DNA from: Anseranas semipalmata
Taxonomy: Eukaryota; Chordata; Aves; Anseriformes; Anseranatidae
Assembly: GCA_013399115.1 (NCBI GenBank)
Contig: VXAA01003004.1
Coordinates: forward strand, 171,904 to 235,903
Direction: 5' to 3'
Length of the DNA: 64,000 nucleotides
Shown here: piece after piece, positions 34,039-48,797 of the stretch
Position numbering within the stretch: the first letter of the stretch is position 1
How the letters are laid out: each line of letters starts with the position of its first letter
Notes under the pieces: generated by a model
What the model saw: only the letters and a program-made list of their open reading frames with translations
Told to the model about the DNA's origin: nothing
Database searches by the model: none
Position numbers and translations under genes: made by a program

Positions 34039-37000
34039 CCAACAACCTTTAAAGACAGGCTATTATATTTTGATAATCATTTAGCTGCTCTTAGATCAGG
34101 AACTAAATTCCCAAGGATCCTCATTTGTGCAAATTATGCCCTGATGCTTTGATGCATACTTGTGCGTGACCTGGCACGATGCATGATGAGAATGTTTCAT
34201 CTCTGCGCGCAGGCCTCCCTGCAATAACAGATGTCCAAAGAATAGGCTGGCACTGCTCACTAGGTCGTTAGAGACAGAAACATCCAAGAGTAATTTAAAT
34301 TATTTTAATGGATGCACGATGTAAGGCATAGGATGGGAGAAAATAGCTTTTTTAAAAATATAAAAAAAACTGTAAAACTGAGGTGAAAATAGTGATGCGT
34401 GGTGCAGAAATAAAAAGAATTTGTGTTTTGCTCCCCTACTTACATCTGCTGGCAGTAATTGAATATATCATTCTCTAGAGAGAAGAGAAGCAGCTCACCT
34501 GCTAGAATTCATGCTTTAATTGGTGTGAATATTAAGAATCACTTGAGAAAACAATACATTCAGGATGTTGTTGTTGTTGGTGGTTTTTTGTTTTCTTTTT
34601 GGCAGAAATGAACGAGGAATTGCAAATATGTAGTGGCTAAAATGGTTCAAACCCTGAAGTCAGATTCTGACTGTCACACTACAGTTACAGTAGACAGACA
34701 CAGTGCTGATTTATATTGATGTATGTGTCCAGAAAGGCATGGAGAAATTCATAATCTATGCAGCTGTTATTTCTCCAGGTTCACCATCTCCTCTTTCTTC
34801 ACTTATAAAAAGGGTGCTGAGCTTCTTAGGTTCACCATGCAGTCGCTTATACTGTTTGAATGTTTCCACTTTAGAGTGAAATTTCCCAGTATTTTCATTC
34901 TCTGCCAACTAGTCCTAGAAATTTTTCTTCAGTCTGGTCTTTTGATACAGCTTTTGCTAGCAGAAATCTACAGCCTTGCTTTATGGCAGGCAGAACCCAA
35001 TAAACCTGAAAGCTGTTGGTATGTTTGTCTGGGCGCAGAGCTTTTCATCTGAGTGGTGAGCAGGTTGGTCTGGCTTACAAGAAAACAGAGCACAGGCAGT
35101 GCTCATTGCCTTGTATCATGTTTAGAATATCTGCACAGAGAAACTGGGCATTACTCCTGCAAGCAGTGTACTGCTGATTGTACTACGATGTGCTTCTGGC
35201 GACTGTAATTATGAAGAATCAACAAAGATAAATGATTTCATGAAGCTTGAATTGTGATCAAACTGTTACGTTTATACCTTTGTTTACTGTAAAGTCTTAT
35301 ACGTGGCTCCGTGGAGTGATATACCATGAAAGAGGTTCCGAGCTGCCTTTTAGGTGACTGATGGGGTGATTTGGTGTCTGGTTTTAGTGTTGTCATCACT
35401 GCAAATGCCATCTTTAATTTGAATGCTTTGTGGTATGTTTCAGGGCTGCTAGGTACCCTGATTGCTCTGCTGTAACCTATTAATATCTTTATGAGCATTA
35501 TGTTAATATCCATTTTTAGAAATTCTAGAAACTACAGGAGTACAATAAAAAGGCCATTATGAAACTTGCAGATACACAGATTCCCCAGCCTGAAATATCA
35601 TTGTTGTGGTGGATTGCAGCCATGTAGCTGTGATTATGTTGATATAATGTAAAATAAATCTAAATCTAATCCAGAATGCTTGACTGCAGTTACTGAGGCA
35701 GGAATTTGTGCTGAGGAATTTGTGGCTTGCTTTGCAAAATCCTGTGGTTACTTTAATCAGTTTTTATTTGGCTTATTTGTATTAGGGTAACTTAGCAAGT
35801 CTTCAAGAGAGCTTCAACCACATAGGCAGTGACAATTCCAGAAATACTTGTGATCAGCTACACAGTGAATTGAATCCCATGTTAATTTTAAAGTGTAAAA
35901 AATAATGGCATATACCACCATCCACTTATGATCATATCTATCAGGTGTATTTCAGGTTATGAACTTTTAAAGAAGGTAATGTTTTCTGAGTTTTTCCCTA
36001 CAACAAAAATGCAGATAGCTGTAATTTATTATCTAACTTATGTTTTTGGAAGACCAGTGAACTCTGAGTTTGATAAGAAAATGAAGTGTTGTGAGATCTC
36101 TGTATGCTTGATTTATCATGTGTTAAATGACCTAAGATAGGTACTGACCATTCCAGTACCACCTTGTGTTTATTCCTCCCCAGTCCTGTGTTGTTGTCTC
36201 TCAAGGATATAGAAATTCTTGAAGGGCACATAGGGATGCTGCCTGTCTGTCCCTTCTTATGAGGGACAAACACAAGAGCATGCTTAACTGATCATGTATG
36301 TTAGGAAACTAGGGAGGTTTTTTGTTTGCTGACTCTAGGTAATAAAGCAGGTATGTCAGGTGGCTGGGATGCGGTGGGCTTGCAAACAGGAAGGCATTTC
36401 TTCCTCTCTTGGGACTGATGAGCTCAGTTATGAGTGCTCGCAATTGCCTGTTGCAGCTCTTTGTTCTGGGCTGCTAGCAAAATAACCTCATAAATAGGGT
36501 CTTCAGATATTACCTGAGACAACTTCCAAAGAAAAGACTTATGTGCACTGGAAGATGGAGATTGGTGGTAAATATACAGTGATAGTTTTTCTTGTACTAA
36601 ACTGTCTGGAACTTTTAGCTTTCAAGATAGCAATTGCAAAAACACTTCTGTGCTAGTTTTATAGATAAAATTTTAACAGCTAATTGCGCTGGTAACACTT
36701 CTAGCAATGCAAGAAATGCACTGCTTTTGGTTTCTATGGCAAAGTAGTTTTAAATTGGATTCCCCCTACCCTTCTCTAGAAGTCATAAAGTTTAGCTTTT
36801 TCAATGTGCAAATATTATAATTATCTAATACAAATGTAAGCTAGGATCTACTCAGCTCTGTTTTAATCTGTAGAATTTTGGATGCTGCTTAATTATGAAT
36901 GATAAAGTTTTTTAGCTTAACTCAATTACTGTTTATGGAGTATCTACATATAAAAAGCTACAACTGAAAACAGGTTTTTGTACTGCATAAAAACATGTAG

Positions 37001-40000
37001 AACTTCATATGCGAGTTAAATTTAGGGCTGGCATGAAACAGTGCAGCTAGTCTGACATCCAACAGCTGAGGTCTGGAACATTATCTTTACTACATGGATT
37101 TATAACTTCCTTAATGTTTAGATCTTTTCTTGCAGCTGTGCTTCAACAGTTTTTAGTGGTGTAATCAATGAAAGAGATAAATTAAGTGCAGAAAAACATA
37201 ACATCGATTTTGTGATAGACCTTATTCTTCCAACAGATTATGTCCGCTTGTGGATAGAGCAGGTCGAGAACTTTGCAACAAAATTGATTTCATTGGAATG
37301 TGCCAGTTAACAGAAACTGAAAGGTGTCACGGGAATGCGTTCATTCAGCAAAACCTGGTTTTCCTGGCGTTTCACCCTGTGAGCTGCTCTGGATTCCAGC
37401 TTGCTGAGAAGCTCAGAGGCTCCAAGCTGCTGCACAGCGACAGCTGAGAAAGGTAGCAGGATGCGCTTAGCTTCATGTGCTGGCTCTGGGGGGCATCTTT
37501 CATTTAGGAAGTATCAAAATATCACTTCCAGCATGACTTTCTATTTCCATTTAGTGGGAAATAAAATGATTTTGAACTGAATTGGTACGAAAATGAATCT
37601 TCAAGTATTAAAATTTTGCTTAAAGGAGATACCATGAGATGCAGTTTATTGCTTTGTTTGTGGCCTAAGTCTCTACGTGCTGAAGGCGAAAGGAGCAGGA
37701 GCAGGGCTGCTTTCGAGAGGCCTGGCGATGAACTGCTGTGGCAGCACCGGTTGGAGCTGGACAAAGAGGCCATCGTTTCAGGGAGCTGCGAGTATTAGGA
37801 ACGGGAGTCTGCTACCTTCGGTGCTCAGGGCTGAGCTCCACCGTGTCGGGCAGCCGGCGCTCCGCATGCAGAGCTGCCTGCCCCTGCAGGGCGCTGGCCG
37901 TGCCCCCCAGCCGGTCCCGTCCTCGGGCAGGGAGCACAGCCGCAGCCCCGCCACCAGAGCCCCGGGGCTGCCTGAGCTCCTCCTGGCGCCCGAGCATCAC
38001 CACCCACGGGGCGGCACGATGCGCGGGCCTCTGCCACGCACCCCCTCGTCTCGGGTGCTGCTGGCTTTCCGCGGAGATTTCTTGTCATCCCATGCAGGGC
38101 TTGAGGTGCAGCAGGAAGGTCGAGCTGGCTCAGAGCTGCTGAATTATTTCACTTGGTGCGAGGGACTGTGCTAACTACAGACGTTGAGACGGTAAGCTGA
38201 GGGTGCCTGCTGCTTATTTACTGGTTTTAAAAATGGAAACCCTGAGAGAAAAATGACTGCTTTCACCAGCTGGAGCCCCATGCTCAGGATTTGAAAGTCG
38301 CCTGTTAATGACGGGCACCGTGCGTGCCACCAGCTGCCTCCCATAGTGCCAGCTTCCTGCATGTGCTGTCAGCACGGATAAGTGAGGATGCAAGAGATTA
38401 AATCTCTCTTTGATGAAGTTAGGGGGCAGGAGCTTTGATGTAAGCAAGTCCATCTGACTTGCTCTCATTCTTTCTGAAGTGAATTAGGGGGTATTTTCTG
38501 GTCCTCTTTAGTCCTTTATAATGCTTAGTCAAATATTAAGTGGACAGTTAACTGGGGAATAGCATAACAAGAAGCTTAATCTTCTTTGTCAAATCATTTC
38601 TGGAGAGCTAAATATTTGTGGACCTTATGGTTCCTGCATATTTTATGTATCTATCCCTCAGAGAGATAGGGGAGAAAAGACAGTATTAGTCCTTACATAC
38701 AGAAGTCAGATCTCTGAAAGGATTGTACAAACTGAATGTATGTCTTCAGCATTTCCCCCTCGCACCTCATGAAACCTATGCACAGACACAGTAACTGTCA
38801 GATCAAACACTGGTGCAGCAGAAGTGCTGCTCTGGCAAATGGCAGTGGTTGAGGAGCAAAGCCCAGCACCTGACGGAGACTCCCTGGTGATATCTTGCCA
38901 TGTTCATGCCTGGACCTAATGCAAATCCCAAAGAGGTGAGGGCACCTGAGAGATGAGCACAAGGAGCAGAGGCCGGTGTGGTGTCGGGTTTGACTGCTGA
39001 CCCCTCGTGCAGGACAGATGTTTTCATGGAGCTGGCGTTTGCTCGAGGGATATTGCACATTGGGATGATCTTCAAAAAACAGAGAGGAAGAAAACTGAGG
39101 CTATGCACCTCTTTCTGAATCTGTGCAGCTTAATTAAAACTGAAATTGGAGCAAGTTCTTCTGTGGGACCAATATTTTCTGCAGTACTTCAAAGACTTCA
39201 TAAAAATCCTTTAAAAAAGTACAAGGTTAATGTTATAGGCACAGAAAGGTAGGGTCGATGCCTTAACTTCTTGCAGACACCTCACTTAAGATGCATATAA
39301 ATAATCAAGCCTACAAACCCACTGCTTTTCTGCCATTAAAGGTTCAGTAGATCCCTGAGCTCTGTGGAGAAACAAAGGAGCACAGAAGACAGGCAAGTTG
39401 ATCAGGGGAAAACAGAGCTGTGCATGTGGAGCTCCCAAAATAGTGTTTACGGCGTCTCTCCGTGCCTCCTGGAGGACCAGGTGTGTGCATTAACTGCATG
39501 GTTTCACTTACCCTTGCAGAGCAAGCCAGTTCTCAGAGCTGCAATCAGTCAGCTTCACCTGTTTGAGTGCTAGAGCTGGTGCTTATCCCACACCAATAAA
39601 CTTGCCTTCAGCCTGAATGTTCAGAGCTGTGTAAATGTGTGTCTTCAAAGTGTAAAACTGAAGCACAGACAAATAGTCTTTTCCCCCTTTCTTTTCCATT
39701 TTCACTGGAACGAAAACAGAATAGAAAAAAAAATGGAGAAAAAATAACCTGTACCCATGAAGAACAAACAAACCAACTAAAAAGGAATCAGTATTATGGC
39801 TTAGTCTATTCAAAATGTTATGTTGGAGTTCTTGGGTTTTTCAAAGGGAAATTCTTGCTTTTATATATTTCTGCAGGACGTGGTCTCTGGAGAAGATGAC
39901 AGAGCTGGTGCTGTGGATGGTTTGGAGGGAGGGAGACAGGCTGCAGAAGGCTGGGAAACAGTCTAAATTATGTGCTCAGGTTATCAATGAAGGCAGAATA

Positions 40001-43000
40001 GAGAGGACAGCTTTTCAAGGCAGAGAAGTGAAATGAATGCCATTTGTCACTTATGCTAGCTATTAGGTGCTAAAGTGGTAACCAGAAGTAGAAAACCCCC
40101 AAATAGCATCTGTTGTCTTCTCTCCTCGCCCCTCCACACGCACCTCTGCTTTCAGCATCACAAAACAGTTCTCAATGTGAGATGCACAGAAGAGTACAAG
40201 TCATCTCGCAGCCTCTTTTCCTACAGTTATCTGTTCTCAGCATGGCAGATGCTGCTTTGATTAAAGTGCCAAATGATTCCCGTTCACATTACAATGAAAT
40301 GTGACCACTGCTCACCATGAATGGGACATTTTTGTCACCTCTTCCATCTCTTCTCTAATAGCAATATCTATCTGCTCTATGCTAGGTAATGTGAATGTCT
40401 ATTCCTGTTTCAGTTACAGTGAGATGACTTGTGCTTGACAGATCTCATTATGTCATAGATCACCCAGTCTAAAATTTACATAGGCTTGGATTAAAAGCCA
40501 TTATGCAGAAGTCTTCCACTCCATGTGGTTTCAGGTAGGCAAACCCCTCTCCTTATGTGTTTTTTTTTTTTTAAATAGAATTTAATACCAGAAAATTGCA
40601 GAAACGTAACAAAATCCAATCAACACAATCATGGTTGTCAAAGATGGCAATTGAAAATCATAACCTGGATTTTTACAAAGCAGATGAGTCACAGCTGGCC
40701 TGAAAGCAGTCTCTCAATGTTTTTAGACCTTTAAAGCTAATATTCTTTTTCCTTATGAAATTTCATTATCCTTGAAGTGATACTATCCTGTTGTTAAAGC
40801 TTGCATTGGTATTTGAATGCTGGCACAGGCATTGACACAATGAGCGCACACCTCATGAAAATCCGTAACAGATGCACGTAGTAACGTTTCCTCTCAATTG
40901 CCACCTCACGAAGCTGTGCTCCTGTGTGGAGAAGCGTGGTGCCGGAGGCTTGCCGAGTGCTCCGGGCAGTCTCCAGAGGGTGCATTGGAACAGCAAAGGC
41001 AATCTGTGCCCAACAAGCAATCCATGTGTGTGTTTGTCCTTGCAAAATTGAAACATATGGTAAACAATGGGTGCCTAATTAGGGCCTCCCAGGGAAACTT
41101 TCATCATGTGACCCAGGTATCTGAGCATGATAATCCAACAAAAAACTGTTCTCTATCACCTGCTGCTCCTTCTGACATTACCAAACTGAACTAACCTTGG
41201 GATGAGAAGCTAACCCATCCCTCGCACATTCTGTATCTTTGTTGCACTGCTGTCTCCTTCAGATCAGGGCTTGCCTTCTCTGCACACCCTTTCAGACTGG
41301 ATTCTGTCCCCTCTCGCAATTATGATTTGCTTTGTCAGAGAGGTGGTGATTTTCATTTAAAAAAAAAAGTTTTTCTGCTTTTTTTTAAATAGAGCTAGGT
41401 CTGCTTGTCACCAAGGAAAGATTGCTATTTGCTCAAAATCAGACTTTTCTCTTGAATTGTGTGCTTCTCTGAACGAGCTGGAGACTTCACAAGGAAAGAA
41501 AACATAAATCTAATGCTGGCTGCCAGCTAGCCTTTGTCTGAAAGGGGAGATTGAGTTTAGTTTTGTTTTCCCAAACTGTATTTTATGGGACTATGTATGT
41601 GTTCTGTAAAATTAAGCTTATCCTAAAATCATAATCAGCATCCTAATCCTGTATATGTTATAATATGATCACGCTGAATGGACTTTCATTAACTGTTTGC
41701 AATGTTTTCTTCTTAATACTTCAAACAAAACACCTGTGTGCCTGTCCATTACTGAGGCAGACCACAAGCAGATTATTATGTAGAAAATCTGCCTTATGGG
41801 TTGTATATGTAAACACGCTTTAGAGGTATTTGCAGGGTCATTGTGGAATGCATGGAACTGGAGAGGGAGACTGCAGAAGTGAGGTTAGTTTTAACCACGG
41901 TGGAAAAATGACTTTAGACAGCCTTGTAGATCAGCTCGTTGAGACTGCAAAACCAGACAGGTGCTCAGGCACAAAAACCTGGGTAATAAGAGAGAGAAGT
42001 AAGGCTGACCTCTGAGGAAGAGGAGGGTGTCAGCATAATAAGAGGTGGTAGGGTCACTTCCCTGCGGGACAGAGGAATGGGCAAGCAGCTCTCGGAGCGT
42101 TTGCTGAAGGTGTCCTGCAGAAAACAGCTGTCTTACAAAGCCATACGGTATTGACTCCGTTACTTTTAGTGTCCAGCGTTAAGAATTTTTATTCTTCAAA
42201 GGTATTTTGAAGAATGACTTGCAAGAATGACGAGTGAGAAGCTGCAGTGGAGCGGCTGTTCCTTGGGAAAGGTTTGCCCACGAGGGAGCAGGGGCCTCTG
42301 CCTGTGCTGGACCCTGGGCTCGCATGGCCGTACGGTGGGTGGTGGCTCTGGCGAAGATGGGACCAAGCCTTCTGGTGCGGTGGGTGCCAGGCACTGCGTG
42401 CCAAGGCTGCCGTGTGTAGGACCCAGGGGTTTGCTGGGAGGGGCTGGCTGTGGTGGCTGCAGAGATGTTGGCAAGCACGCGTTGTGGCATGGTCTGGCTT
42501 CTTTCAGCATGGGTTGGTCAGCAATGGTCTGACCTCGTCGGCAGGTGCATGGTTTTCCCTGGTTCAAATGCAGATGAATTTATCTCTGATACACAAGTAC
42601 TTCTTTAGTTCCTATCCAGAAAAGTGTTTCAGGCTTTTTTATTCCGCTGTTCACAATCTGTCTTCTATTCCATAAACTTACTGGGATTCTGCTATCCCAT
42701 AGGAGAGACAGGCAGTGAAGTCAGCCGCTCGGAGCAGTAACAGCCTGTATGTGGCCAGGCTTTTCTTGACTTCAGCTGTGTCCAGGTGTCTCAGTGTGGC
42801 AGTATTCACGGGACTGATATCTCTAAGCTCTTCGGCACCTTTGTGACATGATAGGCAGATTAAATGACACCAGATTACAGAAGCACATAAAGAACCTGTG
42901 CTGCTGATAGTTAACTGTTCTCTAGTTACTGCCATATTGTAGTCATCTTTATTTTTGTTGGAGTAGTCACGTATTTCTCTTTCTAGGGAACCAGTAGAAC

Positions 43001-43845
43001 TGCTTAATTATTCCATTGCCGTACAGATAATAAAGGGATGAAGCTAGGTAGATACCTTGTACCTTTGGAAATCTGTGCAGTAATGAGATTTTCTGCATGG
43101 GCAATTTTGGAGAAGTTTCTTTTCTGTACTCAGTTTTACAAGCTAGGCAAAACCTTTTCTTGATGTTTCAGCAGAGAATTGATTTAAAAATCTCAGTTTG
43201 AAAGATTTCCAATGAAACTTTGTAAATATATGGAAATGTAAGTGTTTATCAAAGCCACGTCTTCCAGCCCACGATGTACAGAATACGGGTACAAATCTTA
43301 AGAGCTGGAGCTGTTTTTTCCTGCAAGAGGAGCTCCATGGGAGTGCTGCGGGAAGGTGGGCGTCCCCGGCTGCCCGCTGCTGGAGTGGCCGGGGCTGTGC
43401 TGGAGGCAGCCCTGACCCACGTGCGGTAACGGCCTGCCCTCCTTTCTGGTGCCTGAATAGACCTTTGGAATTGAAAACTGTAAGATGTTTTCAACAAATG
43501 AGTTGAAGTAATAGAGGAAGGGTCTTTGTAGCGCTGCTTCACGTTTGGCTCCAGTTTTGCTTGGGTCTGTGCATTAGCAGAAGTAACTGGTAAGTGGTGC
43601 AAGGGCTGGCCAGAAAAGGGGAGGGAGAGAACGTGTCCCTGCGTGGGGCGCGTGAGCTGCGGTCGCTCTGCTCAGAGGCTCGCGTAAAGCACCTGTGTGG
43701 AGCTTCTTCCTGGTGCACCTCTCAACCGGGCTCGTCCCTTCCAGGCAAACGCAGTCTGGTTCTGCTGGCAGAGAACAATTTCAGACTCATCTGTTCAAAC
43801 AGCAGGAGACCTTGCAACCTTGTAGGACAGCAAGAACAACTTCAG
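34039..43845. other. Noncoding DNA with GC islets
   Basis: The DNA is mostly AT-rich, CpG-poor and unique. CpG- or GC-rich islets lie at about 37840-38100 (the strongest), 40900-41010, 42240-42490 and 43330-43440. An acceptor-like TATATTTCTGCAG ends at 39876 and opens a 29-codon frame to a TAA near 39966, but there is no supporting partner. A T run lies at 40560-40572. No RNA gene or known repeat family was recognised. Confidence 0.5.
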
Positions 43846-43927
43846 GTTTTGTTCTTTTTCTATTCTTTTCCCTGCCCGGTTTTGTTTTTGTTTTTGTATT
43901 TTGTTTAAATTTTTTAGTTTTTTTCTA
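43846..43927. repeat. T-rich low-complexity tract
   Basis: About 80 bases are dominated by T with regular G or C interruptions (TTTTGTTTTTG type units), ending in a run of T before CTAACC. It is probably a decayed simple repeat. Confidence 0.75.
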
Positions 43928-46900
43928 ACCTATCCTCTAGATTATTCTTTTGTGATCTTCTGTCTCACACACTGCTGAATACTTATTCTAGCTATCGCCT
44001 CTCTTTAGTATTCTTTTCTTTTTAACAGAAGGATTGGGTTCCATATTTTGCCTGAAGTTCTATATGTCATTCTCAGTAAATTCCTTTTTTCTTCAAGACT
44101 TTTATCTGAGATTTCCAATAGCTCCTCATGATGTTTCATTAATCCAGACTTGATTCTCTGGCTCCTTTGCCTAATTATTCCATGATGGGATTGAAACACA
44201 TTCATTGAGGGATTAGGGTGGGAGGAATTTGTTATTTTTTCATGGTTTACCTGTTCTTTGGAGAAAATAGACTTCCATCTCCAGCACCATCAGATTTTGT
44301 AAACACTAACTGTGTTAATGAGAGTGAGAAAAGAAATTGCATTTGTGCCAACAGTGGGAACAAAATGCTTAATTTTTCCATTAGTCTATCAGGTTAGCTC
44401 ATGTAAACAACATGATTAAATTTGTCTGCATGCATCATGCTATATAAATAATAATGATAATTAAAAAACCATGCAAGGCCCAAAGATAACAAGATTATGT
44501 TAGAGAAGAGCTAGGAGGGGGATGGAAATATTACAACAAAGACCGAATTCATCAGTACGAGTGCCAGCCTGGACATCAGTGACTTGTGGTGCCACTTCGG
44601 GACTGGAAGATGAGCGCAGACCGAAGGCAAGTTTCTCACCAGCGTTGTCTCTGTAGTGCTCTTTGTCCAAGGAGTGAAGTATCATAGGAAAGAGTAAAAG
44701 CTTGAGCAAAGGCTTGAATGTTAAAAGTGATGTCTAATCCATGTAGTTAGTGTGCTTTTAGGTGAAATTTAAAATATAGGTTAATGGCTTGCAGTTCATC
44801 TGTATGGAAACAATGGCTTGATATAGACTGGAACAGTGAAGATGAAAGTAATGTGTGTGTGGACAAATGTCAATATTTAACTGGTTGTAGTATTTCTTGT
44901 TTTCTGAAGTGATTTGTACTAGCATGGCAGGAGCTTCTCCTGGGAAGTGTGGGCTTGCAAACATCCAGAATCATCCCGTGCTCAGCATTGGTGCAGATTA
45001 GTTGATAGCTTATTGTCTTTTTTTTTAAACATACCTCTGCAGACCCTGAAGAGATTAGTGGTGTGGCATTTGCAGTTAAAAAGCTGTCATGGAGTGTTAG
45101 ACATTTGTATTTGAAATGAAATTCTAGTGCAAAGAAATCACTGCTCAAAATATTTCTGATATCAGTTCTAGCCTCGTGCCTGGTCAGCACAGCCCCCCAG
45201 CTTGTCATGGGCTTTTTGGGAATACAAACAATAATGAATGGCAGTTGGGTACCGACCTTCATCCTGCCCAAGGTTACCTGCTCTGAAGCATCATCTCTGT
45301 GAGATTTCCAGGCTTTTTCATAGTGTATAGCAGCACTTCAGGCAACACTTTTCTAACAGGCAACATGTTGGCCAGTTACGCTCATCAGTGTCACACAGGG
45401 GTCAGTAAAGCATGTTCCTGTTTTATACAACTCTGTGCAGTAAATGAGGATGAATATTTATGTGAGAAGAAAGCCTGGAACGTCTGCTTGATTTGTCAAA
45501 TGGATAGTTTGGGTTTACTCTGTAATGTTTGAAGAAACTTCATTTGCAAAACATTCACAAAAGGCGAATGCTGAGGTTGCATTTACCACAACTTCTAGTT
45601 ACTGAGTCCTACATTCACACTCAGAGGAAAGCACACCATGGAATTGCTTGTACTGATTTTCAATTAGGGAAGACAAATCTTGCCACGTGAGTGATTAGAA
45701 AAAAAAATGAAATAAGCAACACAATGAATTTTGAGTATGTTTGATCAGGTTAGAAAAATAGAGATATGATTTGCTTGTATATAGCTGACAAGAAACTGAT
45801 TGGGATTTGTCACCTGTTGTAAGTTAGGGTGTTGTTCCCTGAGCCTCTGTTCAGTGGAAGGTGCAGCAGATCCAGGGCTGCTCATCTGGAAACTCAGGAA
45901 GTCTTCATCTGGGGAAGTAATTTTAAAGAATTGGAAGGCTGAACAAGAAGCAAGCTTAAATTTCAACAGATGACTAAGTGCTTTTCTGAGCTAGTGCTTC
46001 TGATGCTAGCTTTTAGGCAAAGGGAGTGGTAACTTTACTCATTGTCTTGAACCTTTAAATAAGATTGTAGAAGGTAGTTTGTGGTTATGAGACTCCTGCA
46101 TGGACCAAAGATTTGGGCTGCTTTTGAAGACTTTCCATAAGATGCCCCATATGGAGTCTGAGCATCCCAGATAATGTCAGCAGTGACTTAGACTCCCCCA
46201 AAGTGGCTCTCTTCAATTTCTGCCGAACCACGCCACGTATGCCCTGCGGGTCCTGTCTGCAGGGCCAGCCCAGACCCTGTGAGCGATGCAGCTGCTGGCA
46301 GCTCTATATTTAATACACAGGGTCACCTCGCTAGCCGCAGAGAGCCGATAGCCAGCGCGACTCCTGCTAGCAGCTGTCTGCAGCACCGTGACCTCGGCCC
46401 AAGCCAGGTTCTGGGGCGCTGCCCATGGCCCTGCAGGACGAGCTGCGTGCTTGCTGTGTGCCAGGGGAGCAGCGGCAGGCCTGTGCGCTGAGCACAGGGC
46501 TCCTGGCCACCACACGGAGCATTCCCTGGGCTCTGGAAGCGCTGCCGAGTGTGTGCATAAATGGGAAATAAATTGGAAATGCACAAAATGAAATAATTCA
46601 CAGGCTACACTAAATTACAGAGAGGGGCAGTGCTTTGGCACACGCAGGAGAGCAGCTGGTGGATGAGTTCAGCAGAACGGCCTCAATTTTGGATTTTCAA
46701 GATAAAGCCGCTCGCTGGCGTGAAGCTTGGAGGTGGGCTTTTTACCTCCGCTCTGTTTGCTGATGTCTCCAGCATGCAGAAGTGATCATGGGCTCTGAGC
46801 TCGTCTGAAAGAAACAGTATTAAATAAAAAGGAAAAAGAGGAGTGTATGAAATTATGGAAATGCAGCATTGAGGCATTATGGAAATTGGTGGATATTTGC

Positions 46901-48783
46901 AATAATATCATTTACTTAATGTCGTGTTGTTCTGATAATAGCTGTATTTCCATTACGGAAAAACAAAAAAGAAACATAACTTGATGCTGCTTTATCATTA
47001 CCTACTCCCGTGAGACTACCTAGATTGTCAGGCAGCTTAATATGCAAATCTAAATGTATATGATTTAAGGGCACAATGGACCATGAGAAATCCGTGAGAG
47101 CCATTTGAACTGCAGTGACACCATCTGTGATTGCTCAGTGCTTTTGCCTGTGGAATAGGAATAAGGCTGTCCCCAGACTGCAGAGCATTACCTAGTCTGT
47201 ATCAAGGGGATTTTAAGCGTTTAACATATACCTACCTTGCAGTAGCAATCGTGTTCACTCTTTTACAGTGCCTGCAACATGAGCAGGAAGGAAAGGACTT
47301 CCCTGGAGATGTGCAGCGCTGGCACAGGGACCCCAGCTCCCTACTCACAATGCATGCCTTCCCCACCTCGTGCTGCTTTGCATCCTCCGTCCAGTAATCA
47401 TGCTAATTAAACCTACTTTTCCAAAGGCTTGTCTGTCCCTTCCCCAGCTTTAAGCTAGTGTTACTGAAATGTGAAGGAGGGGAAGACCACAGGCCTCAGG
47501 GTGTGCCGGGTGTATTGCTGTCAAATGATTTCTGGTTTTGTGCACTTTGATCCACAGTTTGGTAGGTAGCTTACTGAATCCCCACAGCAAACTCAAGTGT
47601 GCCATAAAATTTTGAATTATCTTGTTTAGAAGAGGTTCATTAGGAAGATTAATGAGGTGTTATTTTTTTCTCACTCAATGTCCTGATACAGAGCGGGCAC
47701 AAGGAATTTTCCCAGTTGTGCAGAGCAGTAATTGGTCCTCTCCGGGGTCCCAGCATCACTGCATTGTGATCAGTTAAACTGCTGAATCTTTTGAAGTGTT
47801 ATTTGTCAGCTTAATTAACCTTAAAGGAAGCACTTACTTTAAAATAGGACAACAGTTTTGTTTTTTCCCCAAGAAGGACATCATGATATTAGTTAAATTA
47901 CCGCTGCTAAAGGAGCTTTTAAGGTGAGTTTTAAATGAACCTCTATGGAACACAGAGGATCCTCTATGCATCCTGCCCCTGAGGTTCCCCACTTCTTTGT
48001 ACCCCCTCTCCTGGGAGTTGCCAGCTTCATCAGGGTCTGATTAGTGCAATTACGAGGTTCTGCAGTGTGTCAAATACCATCGCGCAGTGAGGGGACGATG
48101 TCTTCATCAAGAAGATGAGGTAAGCTGTGAAATAGCCCTGTCTAGCTCTCGTTCAGCTGGGACATTTGTTTCTGAAATGCTTCTGCTGTAAACCAAAGAA
48201 TTTCTTATTGTACTGCTCTTTCAGGCTGAAAAGGTCAGAACAAATCCTGAAAAAAGCCACGAAAAGTCATAACTGGGGGTGAACCTGCCATTATGTGTTA
48301 GCCACAGACTGATATGACTACTAAAATCACTTCAGGCTAAAAATAGCTAGTGAGGTTTTAGATAGAGTTAAAATATGTGGAAGCTGGGGAAGGACTAGAA
48401 CCTGATGAGCATTAGTAACCAGTTCTGTAGCCCTGTTCCCAACCCAAGGGCTTAGGTAAGTGTTGGGCAGATGTGCAGAGGCAGTGGGAAGAATTTCTAA
48501 CCCCAAAGGACACAGCAAGGCCCTCAAGGTGTGATGAGTAAAAATAACTGCTTCAGGTTGGTGACTAGAGTATTTTCTGGGGATTGCAAACAGAGAAGCA
48601 GCACTAGGCCTTGGTGACTTATGAGCATCTTGGTGGCTCTTAATTCCTGCTTCGTGCTGTCTTAGCATGAGGGCTTTGTGGAGTCCTTCAGCAGTGTGGC
48701 ACATGGGGCAGAGATGGCCAGAGTTACCTGCGTACGGATCCTTTACGAAAAATAACTTTAGCTGGTACATTATATACAAACGT
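43928..48783. other. Noncoding DNA with one GC-rich islet
   Basis: The DNA is AT-rich and unique. At 44425-44465 the phrase ATGCTATATAAATAATAATG recalls the GCGCTATATAAAT tail found in old L2/MIR-type elements, but it is too short to call. A CpG-rich islet lies at about 46230-46560, open on both strands. The stretch 46900-48300 has no recognisable feature. Confidence 0.5.
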
Positions 48784-48797
48784 GTATGTGCACATAC
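48784..48797. repeat. Perfect 14-bp palindrome
   Basis: GTATGTGCACATAC reads the same on both strands. It is embedded in alternating purine-pyrimidine sequence. It could be a dimeric factor site or chance. Confidence 0.85.

Noticed and set aside
34600..34670. tRNA-like internal boxes: TGGCAGAAATG (box A type) and GGTTCAAACCC (box B type)
   Set aside because: The T arm does not pair properly and the acceptor arms are not complementary. No anticodon arm can be drawn.
39877..39966. Frame after TATATTTCTGCAG reading DVVSGEDDRAGAVDGLEGGR and onward
   Set aside because: A single acceptor-like site with no partner exon, donor or recognisable protein; a second frame over the same bases is longer.
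44425..44470. L2/MIR-tail-like ATGCTATATAAATAATAATG
   Set aside because: Only about 20 informative bases; AT-rich DNA gives such matches by chance.
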